Shown here one piece after another: positions 42,314 through 50,649 of a DNA stretch of 64,000 nt (positions are counted from its first letter, which is position 1; each line of letters starts with the position of its first letter). The DNA is taken from NCBI RefSeq assembly GCF_000308695.1, contig NZ_BAGG01000115.1:62001-126000 (forward strand). Direction: 5' to 3'. Under the pieces are notes generated by a model, which worked only from the letters and a program-made list of their open reading frames with translations, was not told where the DNA came from and searched no databases. The DNA is from Nocardia takedensis NBRC 100417. GTDB taxonomy: Bacteria > Actinomycetota > Actinomycetes > Mycobacteriales > Mycobacteriaceae. The position numbers were made by a program, and so were the translations under genes.

Positions 42314-42364
42314 GTTACTGATAGATACAGTAACCCCTCGGGAGGCTGCTAGCCAGAGCTAGCA
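42314..42364 (-). promoter_or_regulatory. Two palindromes upstream of the hydrolase
   Basis: GTTACTG (42314-42320) and CAGTAAC (42328-42334) with a 7-nt spacer form a TetR-style operator 19 bp before the hydrolase start. TGCTAGC (42347-42353) and GCTAGCA (42358-42364) form a second palindrome; the same GCTAGC core marks the operator-like site of the XRE gene at 44050-44082. Confidence 0.5.
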
Positions 42365-42434
42365 CACGAAAAACGCCCGCCCCGAAGCGCCCCGGAGCGG
42401 GACACCGCGGCGACGGGCGCGCGGAGAACAGCCT

Positions 42435-42743
42435 CTACCAGCGCGGACCACGCTGGATCTCGTCCACCTTGGGCCGCACGTCGGCCAGGTAGACACCGGT
42501 GGCGATGATCGCGATGAACGCGAGCAGACCCAACCCGGCCGGCGAGAGCAACAGCAACAGCAGGGCCACGCCGAGAATGGCGAGCCAGATGGGTTTGGTC
42601 TGCTTGTCGACCGCGGTGAACGCGTCGGGCCGCTGGCGGATGGCGTGAATCAGCGCGAAGATCGTCGCGCCGAGAGCCGCGAGCCACAGCACGAGCATTA
42701 TCGTTCCGGTCAACCCGTTCACGGTGTTCACCCGATCCATCAT
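42435..42743 (-). CDS. DUF2516 membrane protein (Rv0476-like)
   Basis: A 102-residue protein with two or three hydrophobic segments (GTIMLVLWLAALGATIFALI; LAILGVALLLLLLSPAG; LGLLAFIAIIATGVYLADV) and a short charged tail. It corresponds to Rv0476 and keeps its place after hbhA. ATG 42743 or the adjacent ATG 42740 is the start; the start codon lies in the hbhA terminator's flank. Function unknown. Confidence 0.8.
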   Translation of the reverse strand: MMDRVNTVNGLTGTIMLVLWLAALGATIFALIHAIRQRPDAFTAVDKQTKPIWLAILGVALLLLLLSPAGLGLLAFIAIIATGVYLADVRPKVDEIQRGPRW

Positions 42744-42746
42744 ACG

Positions 42747-42784
42747 AGCGTGGCCCCGCACACGCCGGTGTGCGGGGCCACGCT
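42747..42784 (-). terminator. Terminator of the XRE-hbhA operon
   Basis: A perfect 17-bp stem with arms at 42747-42763 and 42768-42784 and a 4-nt GCCG loop, 16 bp after the hbhA stop. It separates hbhA from DUF2516. Confidence 0.8.
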
Positions 42785-42799
42785 TCGATACCCGGAAAC

Positions 42800-43471
42800 T
42801 CAGATCTCCTTGGGAGCGGCCTTCTTCACGGGCGCCTTCTTCGGAGCGGGCGCCTTGCGGGCGGCGGGTGCCTTCTTCACCACGGGCTCGGCCTCGGGAG
42901 CGGGCGCGGGCTCGGCCTCGGTGGACACGCCGACCACCTCGGCCTCGACGACCACCTCGGCGGGCACGGCCGACTCGACGGTCTCCTTGGTGCGGCCCAG
43001 CAGGCCGTTCACCCGGCCGATGGCCTCTTCGGCGCGACCCGCGGCGTCCTTGTACAGACCCTCGACGCGGACGATCCGATCCTCGACGAGGTGGTTGGCG
43101 CGCAGGCGACCGTAGGTCTCCTCGCCGCGCACGGCCAGATCGGCGTAGGCGTCGAGCACCTGGCGGTAGTACTTCTCGGCCAGCACGCGCAGTTCCTCGG
43201 CGGTGAACTTCTCGCGCAGTTCGGCGAGGTCCTCCGGCAGTTCCGAGGGCAGCCCGGCCAGCCGACCGCGCAGCGACTCGAACTGGGCCTGCACGTCGGC
43301 GGGCACCGTGGCGATCCGACCGCGCGCCTCCTCGACCCGCGCGCTGACGTCGGTGGTGGCCGCGCGCTCGCGGACCTGGGTGACGACGTCGACGGCGGCG
43401 GCGTAGACGGCGTCACCGGCGCCGACCGCGGCGAACAGGGGCTTGGTGACGGTGGCGTTCTTCTCGGTCAT
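42800..43471 (-). CDS. hbhA: Heparin-binding haemagglutinin-like protein HbhA
   Basis: A 223-residue surface-associated protein. The N-terminal ~150 residues are helical and rich in heptads (VVTQVRERAATTDVSARVEEARGR; LREKFTAEELRVLAEKYYRQVLDAYADLAVRGEE). The C-terminus is a Lys/Ala/Pro repeat (VVKKAPAARKAPAPKKAPVKKAAPK), the heparin-binding tail that is methylated in mycobacteria. An acidic Ala/Pro/Glu hinge precedes the tail. The ATG overlaps the stop of the XRE gene (ATGA), so the two are co-translated as in Rv0474-Rv0475. Confidence 0.9.
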   Translation of the reverse strand: MTEKNATVTKPLFAAVGAGDAVYAAAVDVVTQVRERAATTDVSARVEEARGRIATVPADVQAQFESLRGRLAGLPSELPEDLAELREKFTAEELRVLAEKYYRQVLDAYADLAVRGEETYGRLRANHLVEDRIVRVEGLYKDAAGRAEEAIGRVNGLLGRTKETVESAVPAEVVVEAEVVGVSTEAEPAPAPEAEPVVKKAPAARKAPAPKKAPVKKAAPKEI

Positions 43472-44007
43472 TCTTCGTTCTCCTGGCGTAGCGGAGTGTC
43501 GGTTGTCGTACGCGGAACGTCGCTGTCCCACTGGGGCTCTTCGGCCCCGGGCGCGGTGGCCCTCAGCCCCCCGTGTACGGGCTCGCTTCCTCCGTTTTCG
43601 CGGCGAAACGACTCGTAGATCTCCAGGAGCACTTGTTTCTGTCGCTCGCTGATCTCGGTGTCGGCGAGCAGTGCGTCCCGGATCGGACTGTGCGGCCGCT
43701 GCTCCAGATAGCCCGCCCGCACATACAGCACCTCCGAGGACACCCGCAGTGCCTTGGCGATCTGCGCGAGGACCTCGGCGGAGGGATTGCGCAATCCGCG
43801 CTCGATCTGGCTGAGGTACGGATTGCTGACCCCCGCCAGCGCGGCGAGCTGTCGTAGCGAGACCTGCGCGGCTTCCCGCTGCGACCTGATGAAACCACCG
43901 ATGTCGTGCGCCGCGGTGGCGACACGCCCCCCTCGTTCCCCGGCGCCGTCCGACGGATCGGACGGATGACCGGTGTACTCGGCGGAAACCTCGGGCTTCT
44001 CTGCCAT
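43468..44007 (-). CDS. XRE-family regulator upstream of hbhA (Rv0474-like)
   Basis: A 179-residue protein. The helix-turn-helix spans about residues 34-90 (IGGFIRSQREAAQVSLRQLAALAGVSNPYLSQIERGLRNPSAE), and a C-terminal helical part (ALLADTEISERQKQVLLEIYESFRREN) probably dimerises. ATG 44007 has GAAGG 6 nt upstream; GTG 44010 adjoins it. It matches Rv0474 and probably controls hbhA and itself through the repeat at 44050-44082. Confidence 0.85.
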   Translation of the reverse strand: MAEKPEVSAEYTGHPSDPSDGAGERGGRVATAAHDIGGFIRSQREAAQVSLRQLAALAGVSNPYLSQIERGLRNPSAEVLAQIAKALRVSSEVLYVRAGYLEQRPHSPIRDALLADTEISERQKQVLLEIYESFRRENGGSEPVHGGLRATAPGAEEPQWDSDVPRTTTDTPLRQENEE

Positions 44008-44049
44008 CACTCACCTTCTGGCGGTTGTACGGTTCTCAGTCTAGGTCAG

Positions 44050-44082
44050 GGTGCTAGCTCTTGCAAGCAGTCTGCTAGCACC
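44050..44082 (-). promoter_or_regulatory. Inverted repeat upstream of the XRE-hbhA operon
   Basis: GGTGCTAGC (44050-44058) and GCTAGCACC (44074-44082) are perfect 9-bp arms 43 bp before the XRE start. The GCTAGC core recurs at 42347-42364. Suitable as an autoregulatory operator. Confidence 0.55.
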
Positions 44083-44184
44083 TTTCGAGCAAATACGCAG
44101 CGCGCGGGTTTCACATCGAAGAACCATCCGTCGACCGGCGGTTTCACGCCCACCCGCGGACCGTGTCGGACGACACGCCGAAGA

Positions 44185-45516
44185 TCAGCCGTGGAAGAGC
44201 AACTGCGAGACGGAATAGATCACCAGTCCGGCGAGCGAACCCACGACCGTTCCGTTGATGCGAATGAACTGCAGATCGCGCCCGACCTGCAACTCGATCT
44301 TCTTACTGGCCTCCTCGGCATCCCACTTGGCCACGGTATCGGTGACCAGGGTGGTGATCTCGCCCGCGTAGTTGCCCACCACGTAACGCGCGCCGCGATC
44401 GATCCAGCCGTCCACCCGGCCGCGCATCTGCTCGTCGTCGCGCAACCGCTCACCGAGCAGTTGGACGTTCTCGGCCACCTTGCGGCGCAACGTGCTGTTC
44501 GGATCGTCGGCCGACTCCAGGATCAGCCGCTTGGCCGCGCGCCAGGTGGCCGAGGCCATCCCGGTGATCTCCTCGCGGCCCATCACCTGCGCCTTGATCC
44601 GCTCGGCCTTCTTGATCATCGCGTCGTCGTACTGGAGATCGTGGGCGAACTCCTCCAGGAACCGGTTGGCCGCCAAGCGCAACTCGTGCTCCGGATTCGA
44701 GCGCACCTTCCAGGTGAACTCCACCAGTTCGCGGTAGATCTTCTCCGCCAGCATGATGTTGACGAACTTCGGCGCCCACTGCGGCGCGTCCCGCAACACG
44801 ATGCGGTCGATGGTCTCCTGACTGCTCAGCGCCCACTGGTGGGCGCGCTCGGCCAGCAGGTCGAGCAGGGCCGACTGCCGGTTGTCGGCCAGCAGTTCGG
44901 TCAGCACCCGACCGATCGGCGGACCCCACAGCGGTTCGGCGATCCGTTTGACGATGGTGTTGTCGATGATCTGCTCGACGTCCTCGTCGCGCAGCACACC
45001 GACCACCGCGCGCAACAGCGTCGAACTCTCCTCGGCCACCCGCGCCGCGTGCCCGGGATCGGCCATCCAGCGGCCCACCCGCAGGGAGATCTGCGCCGAG
45101 GCCACCTTGGCGGAGACCACCTCGGGAGACAGGAAGTTGGTGCCGACGAAACTGCCGAGGCTCGCCCCCAACTGGTCCTTCTTCTTGCGGATGATCGCGG
45201 TGTGCGGGATCGGCAGGCCCAGCGGATGACGGAACAGCGCCGTCACCGCGAACCAGTCGGCCAGCGCGCCGACCATGCCCGCCTCCGAGGCCGCGCGCAC
45301 ATAACCCACCCAGTCCCCGCCCTGACCGCGCGATTCGAGCCAGCGGCAGAACAGGTAGATCAAGCTGGCGACGGCGAGCAGACCCGTCGCGAGCGCCTTC
45401 ATCCGGAACAGGTCGCGCCGCTTGCTCGCCTCGTCGACGAAGAAGCCGGTCGGCCCCGCCGGGTTCGGCGCGTCGAGCACCGCTGTGTTGCCGGGAGCTT
45501 TCTGCATGCCTCCCAT
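44185..45516 (-). CDS. DUF445 membrane protein (Rv0473-like)
   Basis: A 443-residue protein with an N-terminal hydrophobic hairpin (ALATGLLAVASLIYLFC and the GMVGALADWFAVTALFR signature), a long helical DUF445 region, and a C-terminal membrane segment (VVGSLAGLVIYSVSQLLF). The family is envelope-associated and of unknown role. ATG 45516 or 45507 is the start; neither has an ideal ribosome site. Confidence 0.82.
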   Translation of the reverse strand: MGGMQKAPGNTAVLDAPNPAGPTGFFVDEASKRRDLFRMKALATGLLAVASLIYLFCRWLESRGQGGDWVGYVRAASEAGMVGALADWFAVTALFRHPLGLPIPHTAIIRKKKDQLGASLGSFVGTNFLSPEVVSAKVASAQISLRVGRWMADPGHAARVAEESSTLLRAVVGVLRDEDVEQIIDNTIVKRIAEPLWGPPIGRVLTELLADNRQSALLDLLAERAHQWALSSQETIDRIVLRDAPQWAPKFVNIMLAEKIYRELVEFTWKVRSNPEHELRLAANRFLEEFAHDLQYDDAMIKKAERIKAQVMGREEITGMASATWRAAKRLILESADDPNSTLRRKVAENVQLLGERLRDDEQMRGRVDGWIDRGARYVVGNYAGEITTLVTDTVAKWDAEEASKKIELQVGRDLQFIRINGTVVGSLAGLVIYSVSQLLFHG

Positions 45517-45647
45517 TCTGCTGTGTCGGAACCGATGGGTACCGGCCGCGCGGCCCCCGATCGGTCGCCGATTGTGTGGTTCGCGCCGCATCGGCGTACC
45601 AAACGCCAGTCTGCGCGATGGCCTGCACCTAAGCTGGGGGTGCCACG

Positions 45648-46445
45648 ATGGCGGTATCACGCACGGCACACACCACACGAACGAGGGAGCCCACGCTGTC
45701 CACCGAAGACCTTGTCGATGTCGGTGAGCGCACCGAGCGACCGACTGCGGTCCGTAGCGGCGGAGTGGACGGCCGCAAACGGCGCTGGCGCCAGCACAAG
45801 ATCGACCGTCGCGAGGAACTCGTCGACGGCACCCTGGCCGCGGTCCGCAAGCGCGGCTCGAATGCGGGCATGGACGAGATCGCCGCCGAGATCGGCGTCT
45901 CCAAGACGGTGCTGTACCGGTACTTCTCCGACAAGAACGACCTGGTCCACGCGACCATGCAGCGGTTCATCGAGACCACGCTGATGCCGCGGGTCTACGA
46001 GGCCATCAGTCTGGACGCCGCGGAGTTCCAGTTGGTCCGCTCGGCGATGGCCGCCTACGTCGGCACGGTCGACGAGGACCCCGAGGTCTACCGGTTCATC
46101 ATGGGCAACGGCTCGGACGCGTCCTCGCTGGCCGAATTCGAGAAGCTGTTCGCCGAGGTGGTCTCCACCGTCATCGTCGCGCGCGGCCGCGAGCACGGCG
46201 CGCAGACCGACGGCGCGATGCTGTGGTCGTATGTGCTGGTCGGCGGCATCCAGTTGGCCACGCACTGGTGGACCACGGACAAGACGATGTCGCGCGAGGA
46301 AGTCATCGACTATCTGACGATGATGGCCTGGAGCGCCATCGAGGGCATGATGCGCGCGGGCGGATCGCGCGAGATCTTCAACGCGCGGACGCACGAGTTG
46401 CCGGATCATCCGGTGACTCCCCCGGACTCCGCGACTACCGACTGA
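45648..46445 (+). CDS. TetR-family regulator (Rv0472c-like)
   Basis: A 265-residue regulator with a long basic N-terminal extension (~50 residues) before the helix-turn-helix (VDGTLAAVRKRGSNAGMDEIAAEIGVSKTVLYRYFSDKNDLVHA, about residues 57-100). The ligand domain includes YVLVGGIQLATHWWTTDK. Divergent from the DUF445 gene. Rv0472c-type proteins lie near mycolate genes; the ligand is unknown. Confidence 0.85.
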   Translation: MAVSRTAHTTRTREPTLSTEDLVDVGERTERPTAVRSGGVDGRKRRWRQHKIDRREELVDGTLAAVRKRGSNAGMDEIAAEIGVSKTVLYRYFSDKNDLVHATMQRFIETTLMPRVYEAISLDAAEFQLVRSAMAAYVGTVDEDPEVYRFIMGNGSDASSLAEFEKLFAEVVSTVIVARGREHGAQTDGAMLWSYVLVGGIQLATHWWTTDKTMSREEVIDYLTMMAWSAIEGMMRAGGSREIFNARTHELPDHPVTPPDSATTD

Positions 46446-46625
46446 GACAGTTCGGACCCAGACCCCCCGGGCGGTCTCGACTTTGTCGGACCGTTGGCTA
46501 GTCTGAACCCGAGCGGTGTCGCCACAGTGGGGTAGGTCACCGCACGCAACGTGTTCCGCGCGGTGGAGTCGCCCTTTCGCCCGCGTGCCCGTCGCACCGA
46601 CCGCGGCACCGATGGAGGTACCTCG

Positions 46626-48050
46626 ATGGCGAAGCAAGTGCCGACGTCCCGGCTTGCTCGTGGCACCAAACTGGGGGCGGTCGCGGCCGGTACGGTCCTG
46701 CGCACTCAGCGGACCAGATTGTCCATGCGGGGCCGCTCGGAGGCCGTCCGGGCCAAGATGGCCGAGGAATCCATGCTGCGCACCACCGAACAGGTGGTCA
46801 TGGTGCTGGGCACCATGAAGGGCGTGGCGATGAAACTGGGACAGATGATGTCGGTCCTGGATCTGGACCTGGTTCCCGAGGAACATCGCGAACGCTTCCA
46901 GAAGCGCCTCGCGGTCCTGCGCAACGCGGCGCCCACGGTGTCGTTCGAGTCGATGCGCCAGGTGATCGAAGAGGATTTCGACCAACCGCTGGACCGCATC
47001 TTCGCCGAATTCGAGCCCGAACCGATCGCCGCTGCCTCGATCGGCCAGGTGTATCGGGCGACCCTGCACGACGGCCGGGTGGTCGCGGTCAAGGTCCAGT
47101 ACCCGGGCATCGACATCGCGGTGCGCGCGGACCTGAAGAACCTCACCATGTTCCGCAAGGTGCTCCAGTCGGCGATGCCGTGGGTCACCCCCGCCGTCCT
47201 CGACGAACTGCGCCTGAACATGGAGAGCGAACTCGACTACCAGGCCGAGGCCGCCACCCAGTCGCAGATCGCCGAACTCTACGCCGGGCACCCGTTCATC
47301 GCCGTGCCGCGCTCGCTGCCCGAACTCAGCACCACCCGCGTGCTGGTCAGCGAATACCTCGCGGGCAGCGGCTTCGACGAGATCCGCACGCTGCCGCGCG
47401 CCGACCGCGACCGCGTCGGCGAGATCATCTACCGCTTCTACGTCGGCTCGCTGTTCACCTTCAACGAGTTCTGCGGCGACCCGCACCCGGGCAATGTGCT
47501 GCTCGCCGAGGACGGTCGCGTCGGCTTCCTGGATTTCGGCCTGTTCAACCGGATGGACGTCGACCACGTCGAATTCGAGAAGATCTGCCTGCGCGCGGCG
47601 GCCGAGGAACGCGCGGAGGATCTCCGGGAGTTGATGATCCAGCGCGGCGTCATCGATTCGCCGCAGGAGATCGGCGCGGAGGAGTGTCTGGAGTACGTGC
47701 TCTCCGCCTCGGAGTGGTGTCTGACCGACGAGGAACTGACCATCACCCCGGAACTGGCCAGCGGCGCGTTCCTGCTCGCGGTCGACCCGAGAGCCAGTGA
47801 GTTCGCGGGCATGAAACAGCAGAACCTGCCGCCGGAGCACCTGTTCTCCCGGCGCGCGGATTTCCTCACCTTCGGCATGCTCGGCCAACTCGAGGCCACC
47901 GCGAACTGGCACAAGGTCGCCCGCGAATGGCTCTACGACGAAGCGCCCGTCACCGAACTCGGTGTGGCGCACCACCGGTGGCTCGCCGAGACCAGACCGC
48001 CGCAACGGCTGCCCGCCGCGAAGAGCCGCACCCGCCGCCCCCGATCCTGA
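46626..48050 (+). CDS. ABC1/AarF (UbiB-type) atypical kinase
   Basis: A 474-residue protein with the ABC1 fold: KGVAMKLGQMMS (the KxGQ motif), AAASIGQVYRATLHDGRVVAVKVQYPG (Ala-rich ATP loop and lysine), ELDYQAEAATQ, FCGDPHPGNVLL and VGFLDFGLFNRM. GGAGGT lies 6 nt before ATG 46626. UbiB-type proteins support isoprenoid-quinone or lipid metabolism. It lies 180 bp after the TetR gene. Confidence 0.88.
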   Translation: MAKQVPTSRLARGTKLGAVAAGTVLRTQRTRLSMRGRSEAVRAKMAEESMLRTTEQVVMVLGTMKGVAMKLGQMMSVLDLDLVPEEHRERFQKRLAVLRNAAPTVSFESMRQVIEEDFDQPLDRIFAEFEPEPIAAASIGQVYRATLHDGRVVAVKVQYPGIDIAVRADLKNLTMFRKVLQSAMPWVTPAVLDELRLNMESELDYQAEAATQSQIAELYAGHPFIAVPRSLPELSTTRVLVSEYLAGSGFDEIRTLPRADRDRVGEIIYRFYVGSLFTFNEFCGDPHPGNVLLAEDGRVGFLDFGLFNRMDVDHVEFEKICLRAAAEERAEDLRELMIQRGVIDSPQEIGAEECLEYVLSASEWCLTDEELTITPELASGAFLLAVDPRASEFAGMKQQNLPPEHLFSRRADFLTFGMLGQLEATANWHKVAREWLYDEAPVTELGVAHHRWLAETRPPQRLPAAKSRTRRPRS

Positions 48051-48086
48051 CCGTCGAGCCCCGACCACGAACGGAAAGCAGCATTC

Positions 48087-49337
48087 ATGACCGAAACGCG
48101 AGAATTCGACCTGGTCCTGTACGGCGCGACGGGGTTCGTCGGCAAACTCACCGCCGAATACCTGCTGCGCGCGGCCCCCGCCGACGCGCGGATAGCAGTG
48201 GCCGGGCGATCCAAGGACAAACTCGAGGCGGTGCGCGCCGATCTGGGGCCCAAGGCCGCCGACTGGGGCTTGGTGGTGGCCGATTCGACCGATCAGGCCG
48301 CGCTGAACGAGATGGCCGCGCGCACCACGGTGGTCGTCACCACGGTCGGCCCGTACCTGCGCTACGGCATGCCGCTGGTGGCGGCCTGCGCCGAGGCGGG
48401 CACCCACTACGCCGACCTCACCGGCGAACCGCTGTTCGTCCGCGAGGCCATCGACACCTACCACGATCTCGCGGTGCGGACCGGGGCCAAGATCGTCAAT
48501 TCCTGCGGTTACGACTCGGTGCCCTCGGATCTGAGCGTCTACCGCCTCTACCGTCGCACCGTCGAGGACAACACCGGTGAACTCACCGACACCACCCTGA
48601 TCGCCACGCTCAAGGGCGGGGTCAGCGGCGGCACCGTCGATTCGGGCCGCGCGCTGATGGAGGCGGTGGCCGCCGATTCGTCCAAGGCCAAGGTGCTCGC
48701 GCACCCGTACTCGCTGAGCCCCGACAAGTCGATGGATCCCGATGTCGGCAGGCAGACCGATATGGCCGTGCGCCGCGCGAACACCATCGATCCGTCGCTG
48801 GACGGCTGGGTCGGCACTTTCGTGATGGCCTCGCACAACACCAGGATCGTGCGCCGCAGCAACGGTCTGCTGGGGTGGCCCTACGGCAAGAACTTCCGCT
48901 ACCAGGAGGTCATGGGCGCGGGCGACTCGCGCGTGGCGCCGCTGGTGGCGGCGGGGATGACCGGCGGCATCGTCGCGGCGCTGACGGTGGGGTCGCTGCT
49001 GTCGCGGACCGCGGTGGGCCGCAGGTTGCTCGATCGGGTGCTGCCCAAGCCCGGAACCGGCCCCAGCGAGCAGACCCGGGTGAGCGGGTGGTTCCGGATG
49101 CGCACCTACGCGCGCACCACCTCGGGGGCCCGCTATGTGGCGACGTTCGCGGGCAAGGGCGATCCGGGCTATCAGGCGACGGCGGTCCTGCTCGGCGAGA
49201 GCGGCCTCGCGTTGGCCTTCGACGACAAGCCCGAGATCGCGGGCATCCTCACGCCCGCGGCCGCGATGGGCGAGGTGTTGACCGCTCGGCTGCGCGCGGC
49301 CGGGATGACCATCGACGTCGACCGCGTCCACGAGTAG
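48087..49337 (+). CDS. Saccharopine dehydrogenase-like/trans-acting enoyl reductase family protein
   Basis: A 416-residue Rossmann-fold protein. DLVLYGATGFVGKLTAEYLL binds NAD(P); TTVVVTTVGPYLRYGMPLV, YADLTGEPLFVREAI and NSCGYDSVPSDL are typical of the mycobacterial saccharopine-dehydrogenase-like group that includes trans-acting enoyl reductases for lipid synthesis. A hydrophobic Gly/Ala segment (LVAAGMTGGIVAALTVGSLL) may touch membrane. It follows the ABC1 gene by 36 bp, probably as an operon. Confidence 0.85.
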   Translation: MTETREFDLVLYGATGFVGKLTAEYLLRAAPADARIAVAGRSKDKLEAVRADLGPKAADWGLVVADSTDQAALNEMAARTTVVVTTVGPYLRYGMPLVAACAEAGTHYADLTGEPLFVREAIDTYHDLAVRTGAKIVNSCGYDSVPSDLSVYRLYRRTVEDNTGELTDTTLIATLKGGVSGGTVDSGRALMEAVAADSSKAKVLAHPYSLSPDKSMDPDVGRQTDMAVRRANTIDPSLDGWVGTFVMASHNTRIVRRSNGLLGWPYGKNFRYQEVMGAGDSRVAPLVAAGMTGGIVAALTVGSLLSRTAVGRRLLDRVLPKPGTGPSEQTRVSGWFRMRTYARTTSGARYVATFAGKGDPGYQATAVLLGESGLALAFDDKPEIAGILTPAAAMGEVLTARLRAAGMTIDVDRVHE

Positions 49338-49375
49338 CGAACCGGAGCGCTAAGTTCCGGTTGATTCCACAACAT

Positions 49376-49422
49376 CGAAGGCTCGGCGGGGCTGGCTGCG
49401 ACGGTCGCCCGCCGAGCCTTCG
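49376..49422 (+). terminator. Terminator of the ABC1 operon
   Basis: A perfect 15-bp stem, CGAAGGCTCGGCGGG (49376-49390) with its complement at 49408-49422 and a 17-nt loop, 38 bp after the stop at 49337. The rest of the gap to 49599 shows no gene. Confidence 0.75.
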
Positions 49423-49598
49423 TTCGTCGTCCCGCGCCCGATGAGCGGCAATCCTCCCATTTCACGGCCACACGACGGGAATTTTTCCAGGTCACGCCCG
49501 CCGCGGCGGAGTTGATCATCGGTCCGACATTCACCGGTACAGATTCGCCCTCCTCGGTTAGTATGTTAATAACGATTCACCAACTTAGGAGCGCGATG

Positions 49599-49904
49599 AT
49601 GCGTACCCACCTCCGCTTCGCGGCCGCCTCGGTCGCGGCGGCGAGTCTCGTCGTCACGGCCGCCGGCGCGACGGCGGCCCCGACCACCACGGACCCGGCC
49701 ACCGCCGTCGCCGCACCCTCCGGTTCGTCCGCGGTCGACACCGGCTCCGCGGCGGTCGAATCGCTGGGAGTGCTGGCGGGCCAGGGCAACATCATCGGGA
49801 TCCTCGGCGTCCTGGTCACCCTGCCGCTCAACATCGTCACCACCGGCATCTGCGGCGTGATCTCCGGTTCGGCGATCCCGAACAACTGCACCGGCCTGTA
49901 CTGA
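49599..49904 (+). CDS. Small exported protein with two C-terminal cysteines
   Basis: A 101-residue protein. The signal peptide (RTHLRFAAASVAAASLVVTAAG) is cleaved near ATAA|PTT. The mature part has a Thr/Ala/Ser linker, a hydrophobic Gly/Ile stretch (GNIIGILGVLVTLPLNIVTTG) and ends ICGVISGSAIPNNCTGLY, where two Cys could pair. AGGAG is 7 nt before ATG 49599 (4 nt before ATG 49596). I do not recognise a named family. Confidence 0.65.
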   Translation: MRTHLRFAAASVAAASLVVTAAGATAAPTTTDPATAVAAPSGSSAVDTGSAAVESLGVLAGQGNIIGILGVLVTLPLNIVTTGICGVISGSAIPNNCTGLY

Positions 49905-50013
49905 GCTTCCGGCGGGCGGAACCCCGCGGCTAGGCTGAGCCGTGACCGGCATCGCCGCCGTCGACCGACGGCGGCGGTGTCGCGGCACCACCGCACAGCC
50001 GAAGGACCGTCGG

Positions 50014-50646
50014 ATGAATCTCGCCAGACTCAGCATGAACGCGCCCGTCGTCGCGGCGATCTACGAGAAAGCGTGGCGGCCGGCGATCTTCTATCTGGCC
50101 ACCGGGCGCACCACCGCCGCCGACCGCCGCTACGCCGCCGCCGCGCTGCGTCTGGGCGGCGAACAACGCGTCCTCGATCTGGCTTGCGGCCCGGGCAATT
50201 TCACCCGCTTCCTCGGTGAGCGCCTCTCCGGCGGCGGCTACGCCGTCGGCGTCGACTACTCCGAACCCATGCTGGCCCGCGCGGTCGTGGACAACACCGG
50301 CCCCCGGGTGGGCTACCTGCGCGGCGACGCCCGCGAACTCCCCTTCGCCGACGCGAGCTTCGACGCGGTCGCCTGTTTCGGCGCGCTCTACCTGATCCCC
50401 GACCCGCTCGCCGCGACCGCGGAGATGGTGCGGGTACTGGCCCCCGGCGGCCGGATCGCGATCACCACCAGCCACCACGCCGACAACCTCGTCGGCCACG
50501 CCAGTCGCTTCGGCGGCGGACTGCTGGGCCTGCGGGTCTTCGACGAGCACACCTTCCCCGACCTGTTCGCGGAACTGGGCCTGGTCGAGATCGAGCAGCG
50601 GGTGCACCGCACGTTCCAGTACCTCAGCGCGACCCGTCCGCGCTGA
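50014..50646 (+). CDS. SAM-dependent methyltransferase (type 11)
   Basis: A 210-residue enzyme. VLDLACGPGNFTRFLGE is motif I, VGVDYSEPMLARAV the acidic strand-2 end, GDARELPFADASFDAVACFGALYLI motif II/IV, and VRVLAPGGRIAITT motif III. AAGGA lies 7 nt before ATG 50014, so the longer upstream frame is rejected. It resembles UbiE/demethylmenaquinone-type enzymes; the substrate is unknown. Confidence 0.82.
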   Translation: MNLARLSMNAPVVAAIYEKAWRPAIFYLATGRTTAADRRYAAAALRLGGEQRVLDLACGPGNFTRFLGERLSGGGYAVGVDYSEPMLARAVVDNTGPRVGYLRGDARELPFADASFDAVACFGALYLIPDPLAATAEMVRVLAPGGRIAITTSHHADNLVGHASRFGGGLLGLRVFDEHTFPDLFAELGLVEIEQRVHRTFQYLSATRPR

Positions 50647-50649
50647 GAC

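Noticed and set aside
45657..49331. A 1,224-codon minus-strand frame spanning TetR, ABC1 and saccharopine-type genes
   Set aside because: It runs antisense through three clear genes and has no recognisable motif.
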